A stretch of DNA of 64,000 nucleotides. Source: JBCCGI01 sp039029355. GTDB taxonomy: Bacteria > Planctomycetota > UBA1135 > GCA-002686595. Positions 51,680-60,501 of the stretch are shown here, piece after piece. Numbering within the stretch: position 1 is the stretch's first letter; every line of letters begins with the position of its first letter. The DNA lies in contig JBCCGI010000031.1 of assembly GCA_039029355.1 (NCBI GenBank), positions 25,001 through 89,000 of the forward strand, read 5' to 3'. The notes under the pieces were generated by a model. The model had not been told where the DNA came from, searched no databases, and worked only from the letters and a program-made list of their open reading frames with translations. The translations under genes were made by a program, and so were the position numbers.

Positions 51680-54600
51680 ATGAGCCCCAACCCCTCCGCA
51701 CGACCCGACGCCGGCGAGCTTCTGGCCCACGCCTCGTGGCTGCGCGCGCTGGCGCGCAGCCTGGTGCGCGACCCGGCTTCGGCCGACGACCTCGTGCAGG
51801 ACACCTGGGCGACGGCGCTCGCCTCGCCGCCGAGCGACGAGCGCCCGCTGGGGCCGTGGCTGGCGCGCGTGCTGCGCAACCGCGCGCGGCAGCGCGCGCG
51901 TGGCGAGAGCCGCCGGGCGCTGCGCGAGGCGTCGGCGTCGCGTGCCGAGGAGCTGCCCTCGCCCGAGGAGCTGTTGGAGCGCATGGAGCTCCAGCGCGAG
52001 CTGGTCGACGGGGTGCTCGCGCTCGACGAGCCCTACCGCGAGGCGCTGATCCTGCGCTACTACGAGGGTCTGACCGCGGCCGAGATCGCGGCGCGGCGCG
52101 ACACGTCGGCGGCGACCGTGCGCTCGCATCTCCTGCGCGGCCGCGAGCGGTTGCGCGAGCTCCTCGACCGGCGACCGGGGGGCCGCGAGGCCTGGGTCGC
52201 GCTCCTCGCGCCGCGTCCCGCGAACGCGCCCGCCGCGGAGGGCGCCCTTGGCGCCGGACTTCCGGCGATGGTGGCGATGAACACGGTGCTCAAGGCGGGT
52301 GCGGCGGCTCTTGTGGCGGTGGTGGCGGTCGTGGGTCTTCGCGCGCTCGGCGCGCGCGGTGCGCCGGTGCGGCCCCAGGGAAGTCCGGCGGGCTCCGCCG
52401 ACGCGGAGCTGCTCGCGACCCAGGCGCGCGGCGAGTCCGAGCGGCGTCTCGCCAGCGGGTCCGTTGCCGCGATCACGGCGGGCGTCTCTTCCGGCCCGAC
52501 AGCGGCGGCGGACGGGCCCGGCGTCGCCTCGGCCCCACGCCAGCGCCTGGCCGCGCGCGCGATCGACGAGGCCCTGCGGCCGATCGCCGGCGCGGTGCTC
52601 TCGCTCTACTCCGCCAAGTCCGAGCCCAGCGGCGCCGACGGCCGCGTCGAGCTCGCGCTCAGCGCAGCGCACACGCACGACGGCGGCTACCTGGTCGCGC
52701 TGCAGGCGTCCGGCTACGGAACGATCTTCGAGCACGTGCAGCTCGAGTCCGACGAGCCGCTGCTCGACCTCGGCGACCTCGTGCTCGCGCCCGGCGGAAC
52801 GCTCGCGGGGCGCGTGTTGGGGCCCGATGGCGCGCCGCTGGCCGGGGCGGAGGTCGTGATCGGCGGAGAGGACCACCTGCGCCACTCGCCTGACGACCTC
52901 GCGCGCATGGGGCCCGAGCCCTACGGCTGGTCGCCCCGTACGCGGACCGATGCCGACGGCCGCTTCCGGCTCGACGGCGTCGAGGCGGGGGAGCGCGTGC
53001 TGTGGGCCGGCGCGCGTGGGCGGTACTGGACGTGGCTCGCCGACCTCGACGTGCCGGTGGGCGAGGCGATCGACGTCGGCGACCTCAGGCTCACCGCCCT
53101 GCGGCGCGAGGACCGGATCACCGGACGCGTGGTCGATCCGACCGGGGAGCCCCTGGCGGGATACCGCTTCTGGGTCTCGTGCCAGGCGCCGTACGGGCCG
53201 CGCATGGACTACGGCTTCACCGACGCCGAGGGGCGCTTCGTAGTGGCCGTGATCGCCGACGCGACGCACGACCTGCGGGTCGAGGACCTCAACGAGCGCT
53301 GGAGCGACGCCTTCCTGCCCGGCGTGATGCCGGGGACCGAGGGCGTCGAGCTCGCGTTCCGCGACACGCGCGAGCTGCGCTTCGACGTCCGCCTCCGCGG
53401 CGCGGAGGCACCGCTCGCGTTCCGGCTCGCGGCCCTCAGCGAGGTGGGCGACGAGCCGATCGCCGAGGCCCTGGGCGAGGCCGGCACCGCTACGCTGCGC
53501 GAGCCTGACGAGCGCTTTCGGCTGCGCGTCGGAGCCGACGGCGCGCGCCAGGTCGTGCTGGGGCCCTTCGGCCCCGGCGAGCTCGCGGCGGTCACCGCGG
53601 TCGAGCTGGAGCGCGCGCCCGGGATCACCGGGCGCGTGACCGCGGGTGGCGTAGGGCTCGCCGGAGCCGAGCTGCGGCTTTACCGCGAGCCGGCGCCGGG
53701 GATGCTGATCCACGTGCGCGGCTTCCGCTCGCGGACGCCGTTCAACCCCGAGCTGACCGGGCGCTCCGATGCCGACGGACGCTTCCTCTTGACGCCGCAG
53801 GAGGCGGGCGACTACGTGCTGCGCGTCGACCGCGACGGCTATGCGGCCGGGGAGGTCGACCTGGCCGGCTTCGATCCCGCGGTGGGCGCGGCCGAGCTGG
53901 TGGTCGAGCTCGACGCCGGCGGCTCGGTCGAGGGCCTGGTGCGCACGCCCGCCGGCGTCGATCCGGCGGGGCTGGTGGTCGCGGCCTCGCGCCTCGATCC
54001 GTATCCGCGCCCGACGCGCGTCGGCGCGGACGGGCGCTATCGGCTCGACGGCTTGACCGCCGGGCCGTGGACGGTCGAGCTGCTGCGCAGCGATCCGCTC
54101 CAGCAGGACTTCAGGTCGACCCACCATCTCGTCGACGAGCTCCCGCCCGCGCTGCGTCCGAACGTCGACGTCCGCGCGGGCGACGTGGCGCGGCGTGACT
54201 TCGACCTCGCCGATCTCCCGCGCTCAGGCGTGGAGGGAACGCTGACGGTCGACGACGCTCCGGCGGCGGGGTGGCGCGTCGAGCTCCGCATCGCGGGCTT
54301 CCACACCGGCCGCGACGAGGACCTGCCGCGCGCCGAGGTCGGCGCGGACGGACGCTACCGCATCGAGATCGGGCGCGAGGGGCCGCACGAGCTCGTGTTC
54401 CGGCACCCCGACGTCACGCTGGGGGTGAGCGCCCTGGTCGAGCTCGAGCTGCGCGACGGCACGCTCTCCTACGACCTGGCCTTCCGGACCGGCGCGCTGG
54501 CCGGCGAGGTCGGGTCGGGCGACCCGACCGCGTATCTCTTTCCGTTCGCCGCCTGGGACGGGCCGGGCGGGGTCGAGGTCGCGGCTCAGCTGGCGCTCGG

Positions 54601-54751
54601 GCCGGACGGCCGCTTCCGGGCGCCGTTCGTCCCCGCGGGGAGGGTCGAGATCCGGAATCACGTTCCGGTCGAGGGCCGGCGCGCACGTCGCGAGGCGGTC
54701 GCGGACGTCGAGGTCGTCGCCGGCGGCGAGGCGTTCGTCAAGCTTCCGTGA
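51680..54751 (+). CDS. second giant ECF sigma factor with membrane anchor and carboxypeptidase-regulatory-like repeats
   Basis: 1023 residues. Region 2 (~16-75: DPASADDLVQDTWATAL, PLGPWLARVLRNRAR) and region 4 (~105-160: RYYEGLTAAEIAARRDTSAATVRSHLLRGRERLREL) of an ECF sigma are followed by a hydrophobic segment at ~203-222 and about 800 residues of repeated beta sandwiches of CarboxypepD_reg type (GGTLAGRVLGPDGAPLAGAE; ITGRVVDPTGEPLAGYRF; ITGRVTAGGVGLAGAELRLY; SVEGLVRTPAGVDPAGL). It is longer than the paralogue at 1042-3510 by ~200 residues, mainly in the number of repeats. ATG at 51680 with GGTGGAG upstream. No anti-sigma gene is adjacent. Confidence 0.87.
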   Translation: MSPNPSARPDAGELLAHASWLRALARSLVRDPASADDLVQDTWATALASPPSDERPLGPWLARVLRNRARQRARGESRRALREASASRAEELPSPEELLERMELQRELVDGVLALDEPYREALILRYYEGLTAAEIAARRDTSAATVRSHLLRGRERLRELLDRRPGGREAWVALLAPRPANAPAAEGALGAGLPAMVAMNTVLKAGAAALVAVVAVVGLRALGARGAPVRPQGSPAGSADAELLATQARGESERRLASGSVAAITAGVSSGPTAAADGPGVASAPRQRLAARAIDEALRPIAGAVLSLYSAKSEPSGADGRVELALSAAHTHDGGYLVALQASGYGTIFEHVQLESDEPLLDLGDLVLAPGGTLAGRVLGPDGAPLAGAEVVIGGEDHLRHSPDDLARMGPEPYGWSPRTRTDADGRFRLDGVEAGERVLWAGARGRYWTWLADLDVPVGEAIDVGDLRLTALRREDRITGRVVDPTGEPLAGYRFWVSCQAPYGPRMDYGFTDAEGRFVVAVIADATHDLRVEDLNERWSDAFLPGVMPGTEGVELAFRDTRELRFDVRLRGAEAPLAFRLAALSEVGDEPIAEALGEAGTATLREPDERFRLRVGADGARQVVLGPFGPGELAAVTAVELERAPGITGRVTAGGVGLAGAELRLYREPAPGMLIHVRGFRSRTPFNPELTGRSDADGRFLLTPQEAGDYVLRVDRDGYAAGEVDLAGFDPAVGAAELVVELDAGGSVEGLVRTPAGVDPAGLVVAASRLDPYPRPTRVGADGRYRLDGLTAGPWTVELLRSDPLQQDFRSTHHLVDELPPALRPNVDVRAGDVARRDFDLADLPRSGVEGTLTVDDAPAAGWRVELRIAGFHTGRDEDLPRAEVGADGRYRIEIGREGPHELVFRHPDVTLGVSALVELELRDGTLSYDLAFRTGALAGEVGSGDPTAYLFPFAAWDGPGGVEVAAQLALGPDGRFRAPFVPAGRVEIRNHVPVEGRRARREAVADVEVVAGGEAFVKLP

Positions 54752-54778
54752 AAGCGTGGCCCGCGACGGGAGCCGGCC

Positions 54779-54796
54779 CCCGCGGGTTCCCGCGGG
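54779..54796 (+). repeat. GC palindrome after the second ECF gene
   Basis: CCCGCGGG-TT-CCCGCGGG, 27 nt after the stop. It can form a stem but has no T-tract, so a terminator role is only possible. Confidence 0.3.
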
Positions 54797-54953
54797 ATCC
54801 GGATTCTCAGGGCTGGGTAAGCCTTCCGAGACACTCGCACCCAAACCGCTCGCCGGCTGCTACCGTCCTTGATTGAGCAGGGGGGCCGGGAGTGAAGAGT
54901 ACCGGTCCCTCCGCACCTCACTTCCCCTCAACCCCAGGTAAGGAGCCAGGCGC

Positions 54954-56945
54954 GTGAGAGCCAAGCACCGATTCCTGGCCGCAGGCGGCGCGGCGCTCTT
55001 CGCGCTCTCGCTTTCGGCCCACGCCCAGACCTCGACCGAGCTCGCGGGCAACAACCTCGGCCAATTCCCCTTCTTCGAGTATGTGCGCGCCTTCAACGAG
55101 GGTGGCCGCATCCGTCTGGCGGTCGACCCGGGGCTGAAGCCGGCGCTCGTCGGCCAAACCTGCGACCTGTACCTCGTCGCGTCCAAGGACGTCGCCGGCT
55201 GGGCCTCGGACCCGAGCCTGGTCGACATCTCCACGGGCGGCGCCGAGACCTTCACGTTCGTCGCGGGCAACATCCAGTCGAACACCGTCATCCTCGACAA
55301 CGGCTCGATCAGCGGCAACGCGGGCATCGCGCTCGGCGTGCCGTTCGACGTCGTCATCGATGTCAACCAGGACGGCCAACTCGACGCGGGCGACTACATC
55401 GATGGGCTCGACGACGTCGAGGCCGGCGGCTACGTCGTGCACGACACGACCCAGCCGGGCCCGTTCGCGACGAGCGAGCTGGTCTACGACCTCGGCGTTA
55501 CCGCCTGGGATCAGCAGGACACCTACTACCCGTCGAACATCGCGAGCCTCGGCGAGCTGCCGCTGATCGTGGTGAGCCACGGCAACGGCCACAACTATCA
55601 GTGGTACGACCACGTCGGCGAGCACATGGCCTCGTACGGCTACGTCGTGATGAGCCACTCGAACCAGACCGGCCCCGGCGTGGAGTTCGCCGCGACCACG
55701 ACGCTCTCGAACACCGACGACTTCATCAACGCGCTGCCGACCATCGGCGGCGGCGTCCTCGACGGGCACGTCGACACCAGCAACATCGTCTGGCTCGGCC
55801 ACAGCCGCGGCGGCGAGGGCGTGGTCATCGCCTACGACCGCATCTTCGACGGCACGTTCGTCCCGCAGAACTACACGATCGACGACATCAAGCTGGTGTC
55901 GAGCATCGCGCCGGTCGACTTCCAGGGCTTCCCGAACACCGACCCGCACGCGGTCAACTATCACCTGTGGACCGGCGGCTCCGACGCCGACGTGAACGGC
56001 TGCGCCAACTGCAACCTGTGCCAGACGTTCCACCTGCACGACCGCGCGCAGCAGGTGCGTCAGTCGATCTCGCTCCACGGCGTGGGGCACGGCGACTTCC
56101 ACGACGGCGGCGGCTCGTCGGTCGCGACCGGCCCCTGCCTCGTGGGCCGGGCGGACACGCACCAGATCATGCGCGGGTACTTCTACCCGCTCGTCGAGCG
56201 CTACATCAACGGCAGCATCCCGGCGAAGGACTACCTGTATCGCCAGTGGGAGTCGTTCAAGCCGCCGGGAGCCCCGATCGACCCGTGCGTCGTGGTCGAC
56301 CTGATGTACCGCGAGGGCGACGCGCCCGGCAAGGTCGTGCTGGACGACTTCCAGACGAACTTCCTGACCGACGTGTCCAGCTCGGGCATCGGCGTTGGCT
56401 TCACCGTGAACGGCGTGACCGAGGGCAACATGGATGACCCCAACACGACGTTCACCAACAGCACGGAGGCCTTCAACGGCTTCACCGTGGACGGCATCGG
56501 CGACAACAGCCGCGGCGTGGTCTTCGAGTGGGACGGCACCGACTCGTACTACGCCTGGATCGTCCCGGGCGGCGGCCCGGTCGGCATCTGGGAGACCATC
56601 TCGTTCCGCGCCTGCCAGGCCTCGCGCGACACGCTCACGACGGCGGTCCAGGGCGACCTGACCTTCGACGTCACGCTGGTCGACACCAACCTGACCTTCT
56701 CGCGCATAAACATCAGCGCCTTCGGAGGCGGCATCGAGGAGCCCTACCAGCGCACGAGCTGCGGTGCCGGCGCCGGCTGGGCGAACGAGTTCGAGACCAT
56801 CCGCGTGCCGATCGAGGCGTTCGCGCACAACGGCTCGGGCATCGACCTCAACAGCATCCTCGCCGTCGGCCTCGAGTTCGGCCCGAGCCACGGCTCGAAC
56901 GAGGGTCGCATCGGCCTGGACGACGTGGAACTGCTGCTCGACTGA
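54954..56945 (+). CDS. secreted alpha/beta hydrolase with accessory domains
   Basis: 663 residues from GTG 54954 (AAGGAG 8 nt upstream). A signal peptide ends in LSAHAQ; a domain with a Ca-binding-like loop (DVNQDGQLDAGDYIDG) follows. The hydrolase core has LPLIVVSHGNGHNYQWYDHVG, the nucleophile Ser284 in GHSRGGEG, and a candidate His in HGVGHGDFHDGG. A C-terminal sandwich ends GPSHGSNEGRIGLDDVELLLD. The fold is that of chlorophyllase/PET-hydrolase-like dienelactone-type esterases, so an extracellular esterase or lipase is likely. Several Cys (NGCANCNLC) may form disulfides. Followed after 20 nt by a small exported protein gene in the same transcript. A Ser-less paralogue is at 39269-41293. 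Confidence 0.88.
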   Translation: MRAKHRFLAAGGAALFALSLSAHAQTSTELAGNNLGQFPFFEYVRAFNEGGRIRLAVDPGLKPALVGQTCDLYLVASKDVAGWASDPSLVDISTGGAETFTFVAGNIQSNTVILDNGSISGNAGIALGVPFDVVIDVNQDGQLDAGDYIDGLDDVEAGGYVVHDTTQPGPFATSELVYDLGVTAWDQQDTYYPSNIASLGELPLIVVSHGNGHNYQWYDHVGEHMASYGYVVMSHSNQTGPGVEFAATTTLSNTDDFINALPTIGGGVLDGHVDTSNIVWLGHSRGGEGVVIAYDRIFDGTFVPQNYTIDDIKLVSSIAPVDFQGFPNTDPHAVNYHLWTGGSDADVNGCANCNLCQTFHLHDRAQQVRQSISLHGVGHGDFHDGGGSSVATGPCLVGRADTHQIMRGYFYPLVERYINGSIPAKDYLYRQWESFKPPGAPIDPCVVVDLMYREGDAPGKVVLDDFQTNFLTDVSSSGIGVGFTVNGVTEGNMDDPNTTFTNSTEAFNGFTVDGIGDNSRGVVFEWDGTDSYYAWIVPGGGPVGIWETISFRACQASRDTLTTAVQGDLTFDVTLVDTNLTFSRINISAFGGGIEEPYQRTSCGAGAGWANEFETIRVPIEAFAHNGSGIDLNSILAVGLEFGPSHGSNEGRIGLDDVELLLD

Positions 56946-56965
56946 GCCAAGGAGTCAAGACAACC

Positions 56966-57619
56966 ATGAAGCTTCAAAAACTGCCTCTCTTCGCGCTCCT
57001 GGCCTCTGCGGCGGCGACCTCGGCCTTGGTCTTCCAGGCCACCGGCCAGGAGTACCCCGCGCCCGTCACGATCCAGAAGAGCGAGGTGCGCCTGCTCTTC
57101 GCGCAGCCCTTCTTCCTGGACGACAGCTACGCCCACGCGTGGCGCAGCGACCAGCCGACGGCGTCGGCCGGCTACCTGATCGCGGTCTCCGCGGACCAGG
57201 ACGTGCTGCCGGTGCGCCAGGTGCACAACCCGCTGCTCTTCGTCGGCGACATGCCCGTCGAGCGCATCAACGAAGCGTCGGCGTCCGGCGTGTACATCGG
57301 CCTCGTGCCGTCGGCGGTCGATGCGAACGGCGAGCTCACGCTCGACCTGACCGAGGCCCCGATCCACTGGGCCAAGCCGGACGTCCTGCCCGAGGCGCTC
57401 ACGCCCGCGAAGGCGCAGGCGGTGCTGGCCGAGGCCGTGACCTCGGGCGCCGTCGCCCAGCGCGCGGATCTCGTCGAGCAGGCCTTCGAGGAGGCCGGCG
57501 GCGCGGTGTATCTGCCGAACCACGGCATGCTCTACCGCTACGCGGCGGACGTGATCGAGCGCTACTCGCCGACCGAGACCGACCTCGTCTCGGGCCTGCG
57601 CGCGCCGCTCGTTCGCTAG
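56966..57619 (+). CDS. secreted protein of unknown function
   Basis: 217 residues. Signal peptide (LFALLASAAATSALVFQATGQ), then a domain with LLFAQPFFLDDSYAHAWRSDQPTA near its start, strands (GYLIAVSAD; GVYIGLVPSAVDANGELTLDL) and a helical C-terminal part (KAQAVLAEAVTSGAVAQRADLV). No Cys. I do not recognise the family. AAGGAGT upstream is a good ribosome-binding site. Second gene of an operon with the secreted hydrolase, closed by a strong terminator. Confidence 0.8.
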   Translation: MKLQKLPLFALLASAAATSALVFQATGQEYPAPVTIQKSEVRLLFAQPFFLDDSYAHAWRSDQPTASAGYLIAVSADQDVLPVRQVHNPLLFVGDMPVERINEASASGVYIGLVPSAVDANGELTLDLTEAPIHWAKPDVLPEALTPAKAQAVLAEAVTSGAVAQRADLVEQAFEEAGGAVYLPNHGMLYRYAADVIERYSPTETDLVSGLRAPLVR

Positions 57620-57668
57620 CGCGCGACGGTCGCATCGGCGTCTCTCCTACGAGGGGCGCAAGCCACCA

Positions 57669-57707
57669 CGAACCCCCGCGGCACCCGCCGCGGGGGTTCG
57701 TTTCGTT
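57669..57707 (+). terminator. strong Rho-independent terminator
   Basis: A perfect 14-bp stem CGAACCCCCGCGGC/GCCGCGGGGGTTCG with loop ACCC is followed by TTTCGTT, 49 nt past the secreted-protein stop. It separates the hydrolase operon from the TonB-receptor operon. Confidence 0.88.
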
Positions 57708-57854
57708 GTGGGCGCGACGTGCTCTGGGGGCGAAAACTCTTCCACGCGGGAACTGGTGTTTTCCCTTACCCCCCCAAAGTTGTCATCGAGCGGCGAGCGG
57801 GTTCCGGCCGAGGAACACAACTCTCCCCAGCCCCCCAACCGGACCCCTGCTTCC

Positions 57855-59876
57855 ATGAAGCGCCTGCGTCGCGCGCTTGAGGACGTCCCCCTCGTTCCCT
57901 GCGCGCTCCTCCTTGCCCTTGCCGCCCCGCTCGCGGCCGCTCAGTCCGAGGGGGAGGACTTTCCCGACTACGCGTCGCTCTCGCTCGAAGAGCTGATGAC
58001 GATCGAGCTCGAGGTGACGTCGGTCAGCCGTAGGTCGCAGTCGGTCGCCGACTCGGCGGCCGCGGTCTACGTGCTCACGCAGGAAGACCTGCGCCGCTCG
58101 GGGGCGACGACGATCATGGAGGCCCTGCGGATGGTGCCGGGGGTCAACGTCGCGCGCGTGGGGTCCAACCTCTGGGCCGTGAGCGCCCGTGGTCACAACG
58201 ATCTGCTCGCGACCAAGCTGCTGGTGCTGATCGACGGGCGCACGGTGTACACCCCGCTCTTCTCGGGCACCTTCTGGGACGTCCAGGACTACCCGCTTGC
58301 CGACATCGAGCGCATCGAGGTCATCCGCGGCCCCGGGGCGACGATGTGGGGCGCGAACGCCGTCAACGGCGTGATCAACATCATCACCAAGAGCGCCCAC
58401 GACACGCACGGCGGGCTGGTGGTGGGGACGCTCGGCACCTGGGAGAGCTCGCTGACCGCGCGCTACGGCGGCGTGCTGGGCGAGACGGGCAGCTATCGCG
58501 CCTACGGGCGTTGGTTCGGCCGCGAGGCGCTCGACCGCGAGCAGGGCTTCTCGAACGAGGACGACTGGAACCAGGTCCGCGGTGGCTTCCGCGCCGACTG
58601 GAGCCTAGCGGAGGGCGACACCCTGACGCTTCAGGGCGACGCGTACGACGGCGTGTCGAACGGGCTGCTGGACCTGGCGAGCTTCACCTCGCCGCCGTCC
58701 GCGCCGACCGAGAGCGACGCCGACGTGCGCGGCGGCAACGTGCTGAGCCGCTACCGGCGCGAGCTCGACGACGGCTCCAGCTACTCGCTGCAGGCGTACT
58801 TCGACTACACCTTCCGCGACTACGAGGACTTCCTGCGCGAGCGCCGCTCGACCCTCGACCTCGACTTCCAGCACAACCTGCCGATCGGGAACGACGCGCA
58901 GCTGATCTGGGGCCTCGGCTACCGGCTCATCATGTCGAACCTGGGGAGCACGCCGATCCTCAGCTTCGCCCCCGAGGAGCGCAACGACCAGCTCTTCAGC
59001 ACCTTCGCGCAGGCCGAGGTCGGGCTCACCGACGAAGTCAGCGTCATCGTCGGCTCGAAGCTGGAGCACAACGACTACACCGGCTTCGAGGTGCAGCCGA
59101 CCGCGCGTGCGCTGTGGCGTGCTTCCGAGGACTCCACCTTCTGGGGCGCCGTCTCGCGCGCCATCCGCACGCCTTCCCAGGGCGACGCCGACGTCAGCGC
59201 GATCACGGCCGTCATCCCGGGTGCGGGGTTCAACAACCTGGTCACCCTGATCGGCGACGACATCGACGCCGAGGAACTGTGGGCCTACGAGCTCGGACAC
59301 CGCCGCGTGCTGCGCGAGGGGCTGTCACTGGACGTGGCGCTCTTCTGGAACGAGTACGACGAGACCATCACGCGCGAGGTCGGCGCGCCGTTCCCGGCGG
59401 GCGGCGACGTCGTCGTGCCCGTGACGCTCGACAACAAGGGTGAGGGCACGGCCTACGGCCTCGAGGTCGCGACGGAGTGGGCGCCGTCGGACGCCTGGCG
59501 CGTCAACGCGGCCTACGCCTTCCTGGACCGCGAGTCGGTGCTCGACGACGACAGCACCGACACGACCGACCAGGAGCGCGAGAACCTCGAGCCGAAGCAC
59601 CAGGCCCACCTGCGCGGCTACTTCGACCTCGCCGACGACGTCGAGCTGAACCCCGCGCTCTACTGGGTCGATCGCCTGCGCTCGAGCGACATCGACGCCT
59701 TCTTCCGCGCGGACGTCGCGCTCGAGTGGCGGGTTCGCGACGGCGTCGTGCTTGCGCTCGTGGCCCAGAACCTGTTCCACGACGGCGAGACCGAGTTCGG
59801 GCAGACGCTCTTCACCGCGGGCGGCGTCGAGGTCGAGCGCGCCTTCTACGTGCAGCTTCGTCTGGGGGGCGACTAG
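57855..59876 (+). CDS. TonB-dependent outer-membrane receptor
   Basis: 673 residues. The signal peptide is followed by a short acidic stretch and LSLEELMTIELEVTSVSRR, then a plug domain at ~75-180 (VYVLTQEDLRRSGATTIMEALRMVPGVNV, IDGRTVYTPLFSG, IERIEVIRGPGATMWGANAVNGVINIIT) and a 22-strand barrel (many aromatic-ended strands; LEPKHQAHLRGYFDL near the end). It closes with FYVQLRLGGD rather than the usual aromatic last residue. The plug resembles the subgroup found beside YfiR-type genes rather than siderophore receptors. ATG at 57855. The next gene starts 10 nt after its stop. Confidence 0.94.
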   Translation: MKRLRRALEDVPLVPCALLLALAAPLAAAQSEGEDFPDYASLSLEELMTIELEVTSVSRRSQSVADSAAAVYVLTQEDLRRSGATTIMEALRMVPGVNVARVGSNLWAVSARGHNDLLATKLLVLIDGRTVYTPLFSGTFWDVQDYPLADIERIEVIRGPGATMWGANAVNGVINIITKSAHDTHGGLVVGTLGTWESSLTARYGGVLGETGSYRAYGRWFGREALDREQGFSNEDDWNQVRGGFRADWSLAEGDTLTLQGDAYDGVSNGLLDLASFTSPPSAPTESDADVRGGNVLSRYRRELDDGSSYSLQAYFDYTFRDYEDFLRERRSTLDLDFQHNLPIGNDAQLIWGLGYRLIMSNLGSTPILSFAPEERNDQLFSTFAQAEVGLTDEVSVIVGSKLEHNDYTGFEVQPTARALWRASEDSTFWGAVSRAIRTPSQGDADVSAITAVIPGAGFNNLVTLIGDDIDAEELWAYELGHRRVLREGLSLDVALFWNEYDETITREVGAPFPAGGDVVVPVTLDNKGEGTAYGLEVATEWAPSDAWRVNAAYAFLDRESVLDDDSTDTTDQERENLEPKHQAHLRGYFDLADDVELNPALYWVDRLRSSDIDAFFRADVALEWRVRDGVVLALVAQNLFHDGETEFGQTLFTAGGVEVERAFYVQLRLGGD

Positions 59877-59886
59877 CGAGGGTCGC

Positions 59887-60501
59887 GTGCCTCACTCCAG
59901 CCGGAACACGGGCCGCGCGAGCACGCGCCGAGGCCTCCTCAAAACGCTGGCCGCGGCGGTGACGCTGGGCGCCGCCGCGCTGGCCGCGCCGCAGCCGCGC
60001 GCGGCGGCCGAGCGCGACCAGAAGGAGTATCAGCTCAAGGCTGCCTACCTCTACAACTTCGCCAACTTCGTGGAGTGGCCGGCGGCGCGCTTCGAGAAGG
60101 CCAACTCGCCGATCGTCATCGGCGTGGTCGGCGAAGATCCCTTCGGCCCGATCCTCGAGCGCACCTTCCGCGACAAGAAGGTCGGCAAGCGCGGCTTCGA
60201 GTTCCGTCGCTTCAAGTCCGTGAAGGAGCTGGCACCCTGCCACATGCTGTTCGTCAGCCGGTCGGAGAAGCGCGACTTCGCGGCCATCGTCGAGCACTGC
60301 CGACCGCGCAGCATCCTGACCGTGACCGACGGCGACGGCTTCATGGGGCGTGGAGCGGTCATCAACTTCTTCATCGAGAAGAAGATCATCCGCTTCGAGG
60401 TACAGACCGACGAGGCGAAGCGGTTCAAGCTGTCGGTCAGCGCGAAGCTGCTGCAGCTGGCGCGCGTCGTGCGTGACCGGACGCCGGGAGGAGGCGAATG
60501 A
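59887..60501 (+). CDS. YfiR-family (DUF4154) periplasmic protein with Tat-like signal
   Basis: 204 residues. N-terminal TRRGLLK followed by a moderately hydrophobic stretch resembles a twin-arginine signal. The mature part has KAAYLYNFANFVEWP, VIGVVGEDPFG, FRRFKSVKELAPCHMLFVSRSE, ILTVTDGDGFM and INFFIEKKIIRFEV, the YfiR pattern. In Pseudomonas, YfiR is the periplasmic repressor of the CHASE8-GGDEF protein YfiN; here the CHASE8 protein is the overlapping kinase. GTG start with GAGGGT upstream. Confidence 0.9.
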   Translation: MPHSSRNTGRASTRRGLLKTLAAAVTLGAAALAAPQPRAAAERDQKEYQLKAAYLYNFANFVEWPAARFEKANSPIVIGVVGEDPFGPILERTFRDKKVGKRGFEFRRFKSVKELAPCHMLFVSRSEKRDFAAIVEHCRPRSILTVTDGDGFMGRGAVINFFIEKKIIRFEVQTDEAKRFKLSVSAKLLQLARVVRDRTPGGGE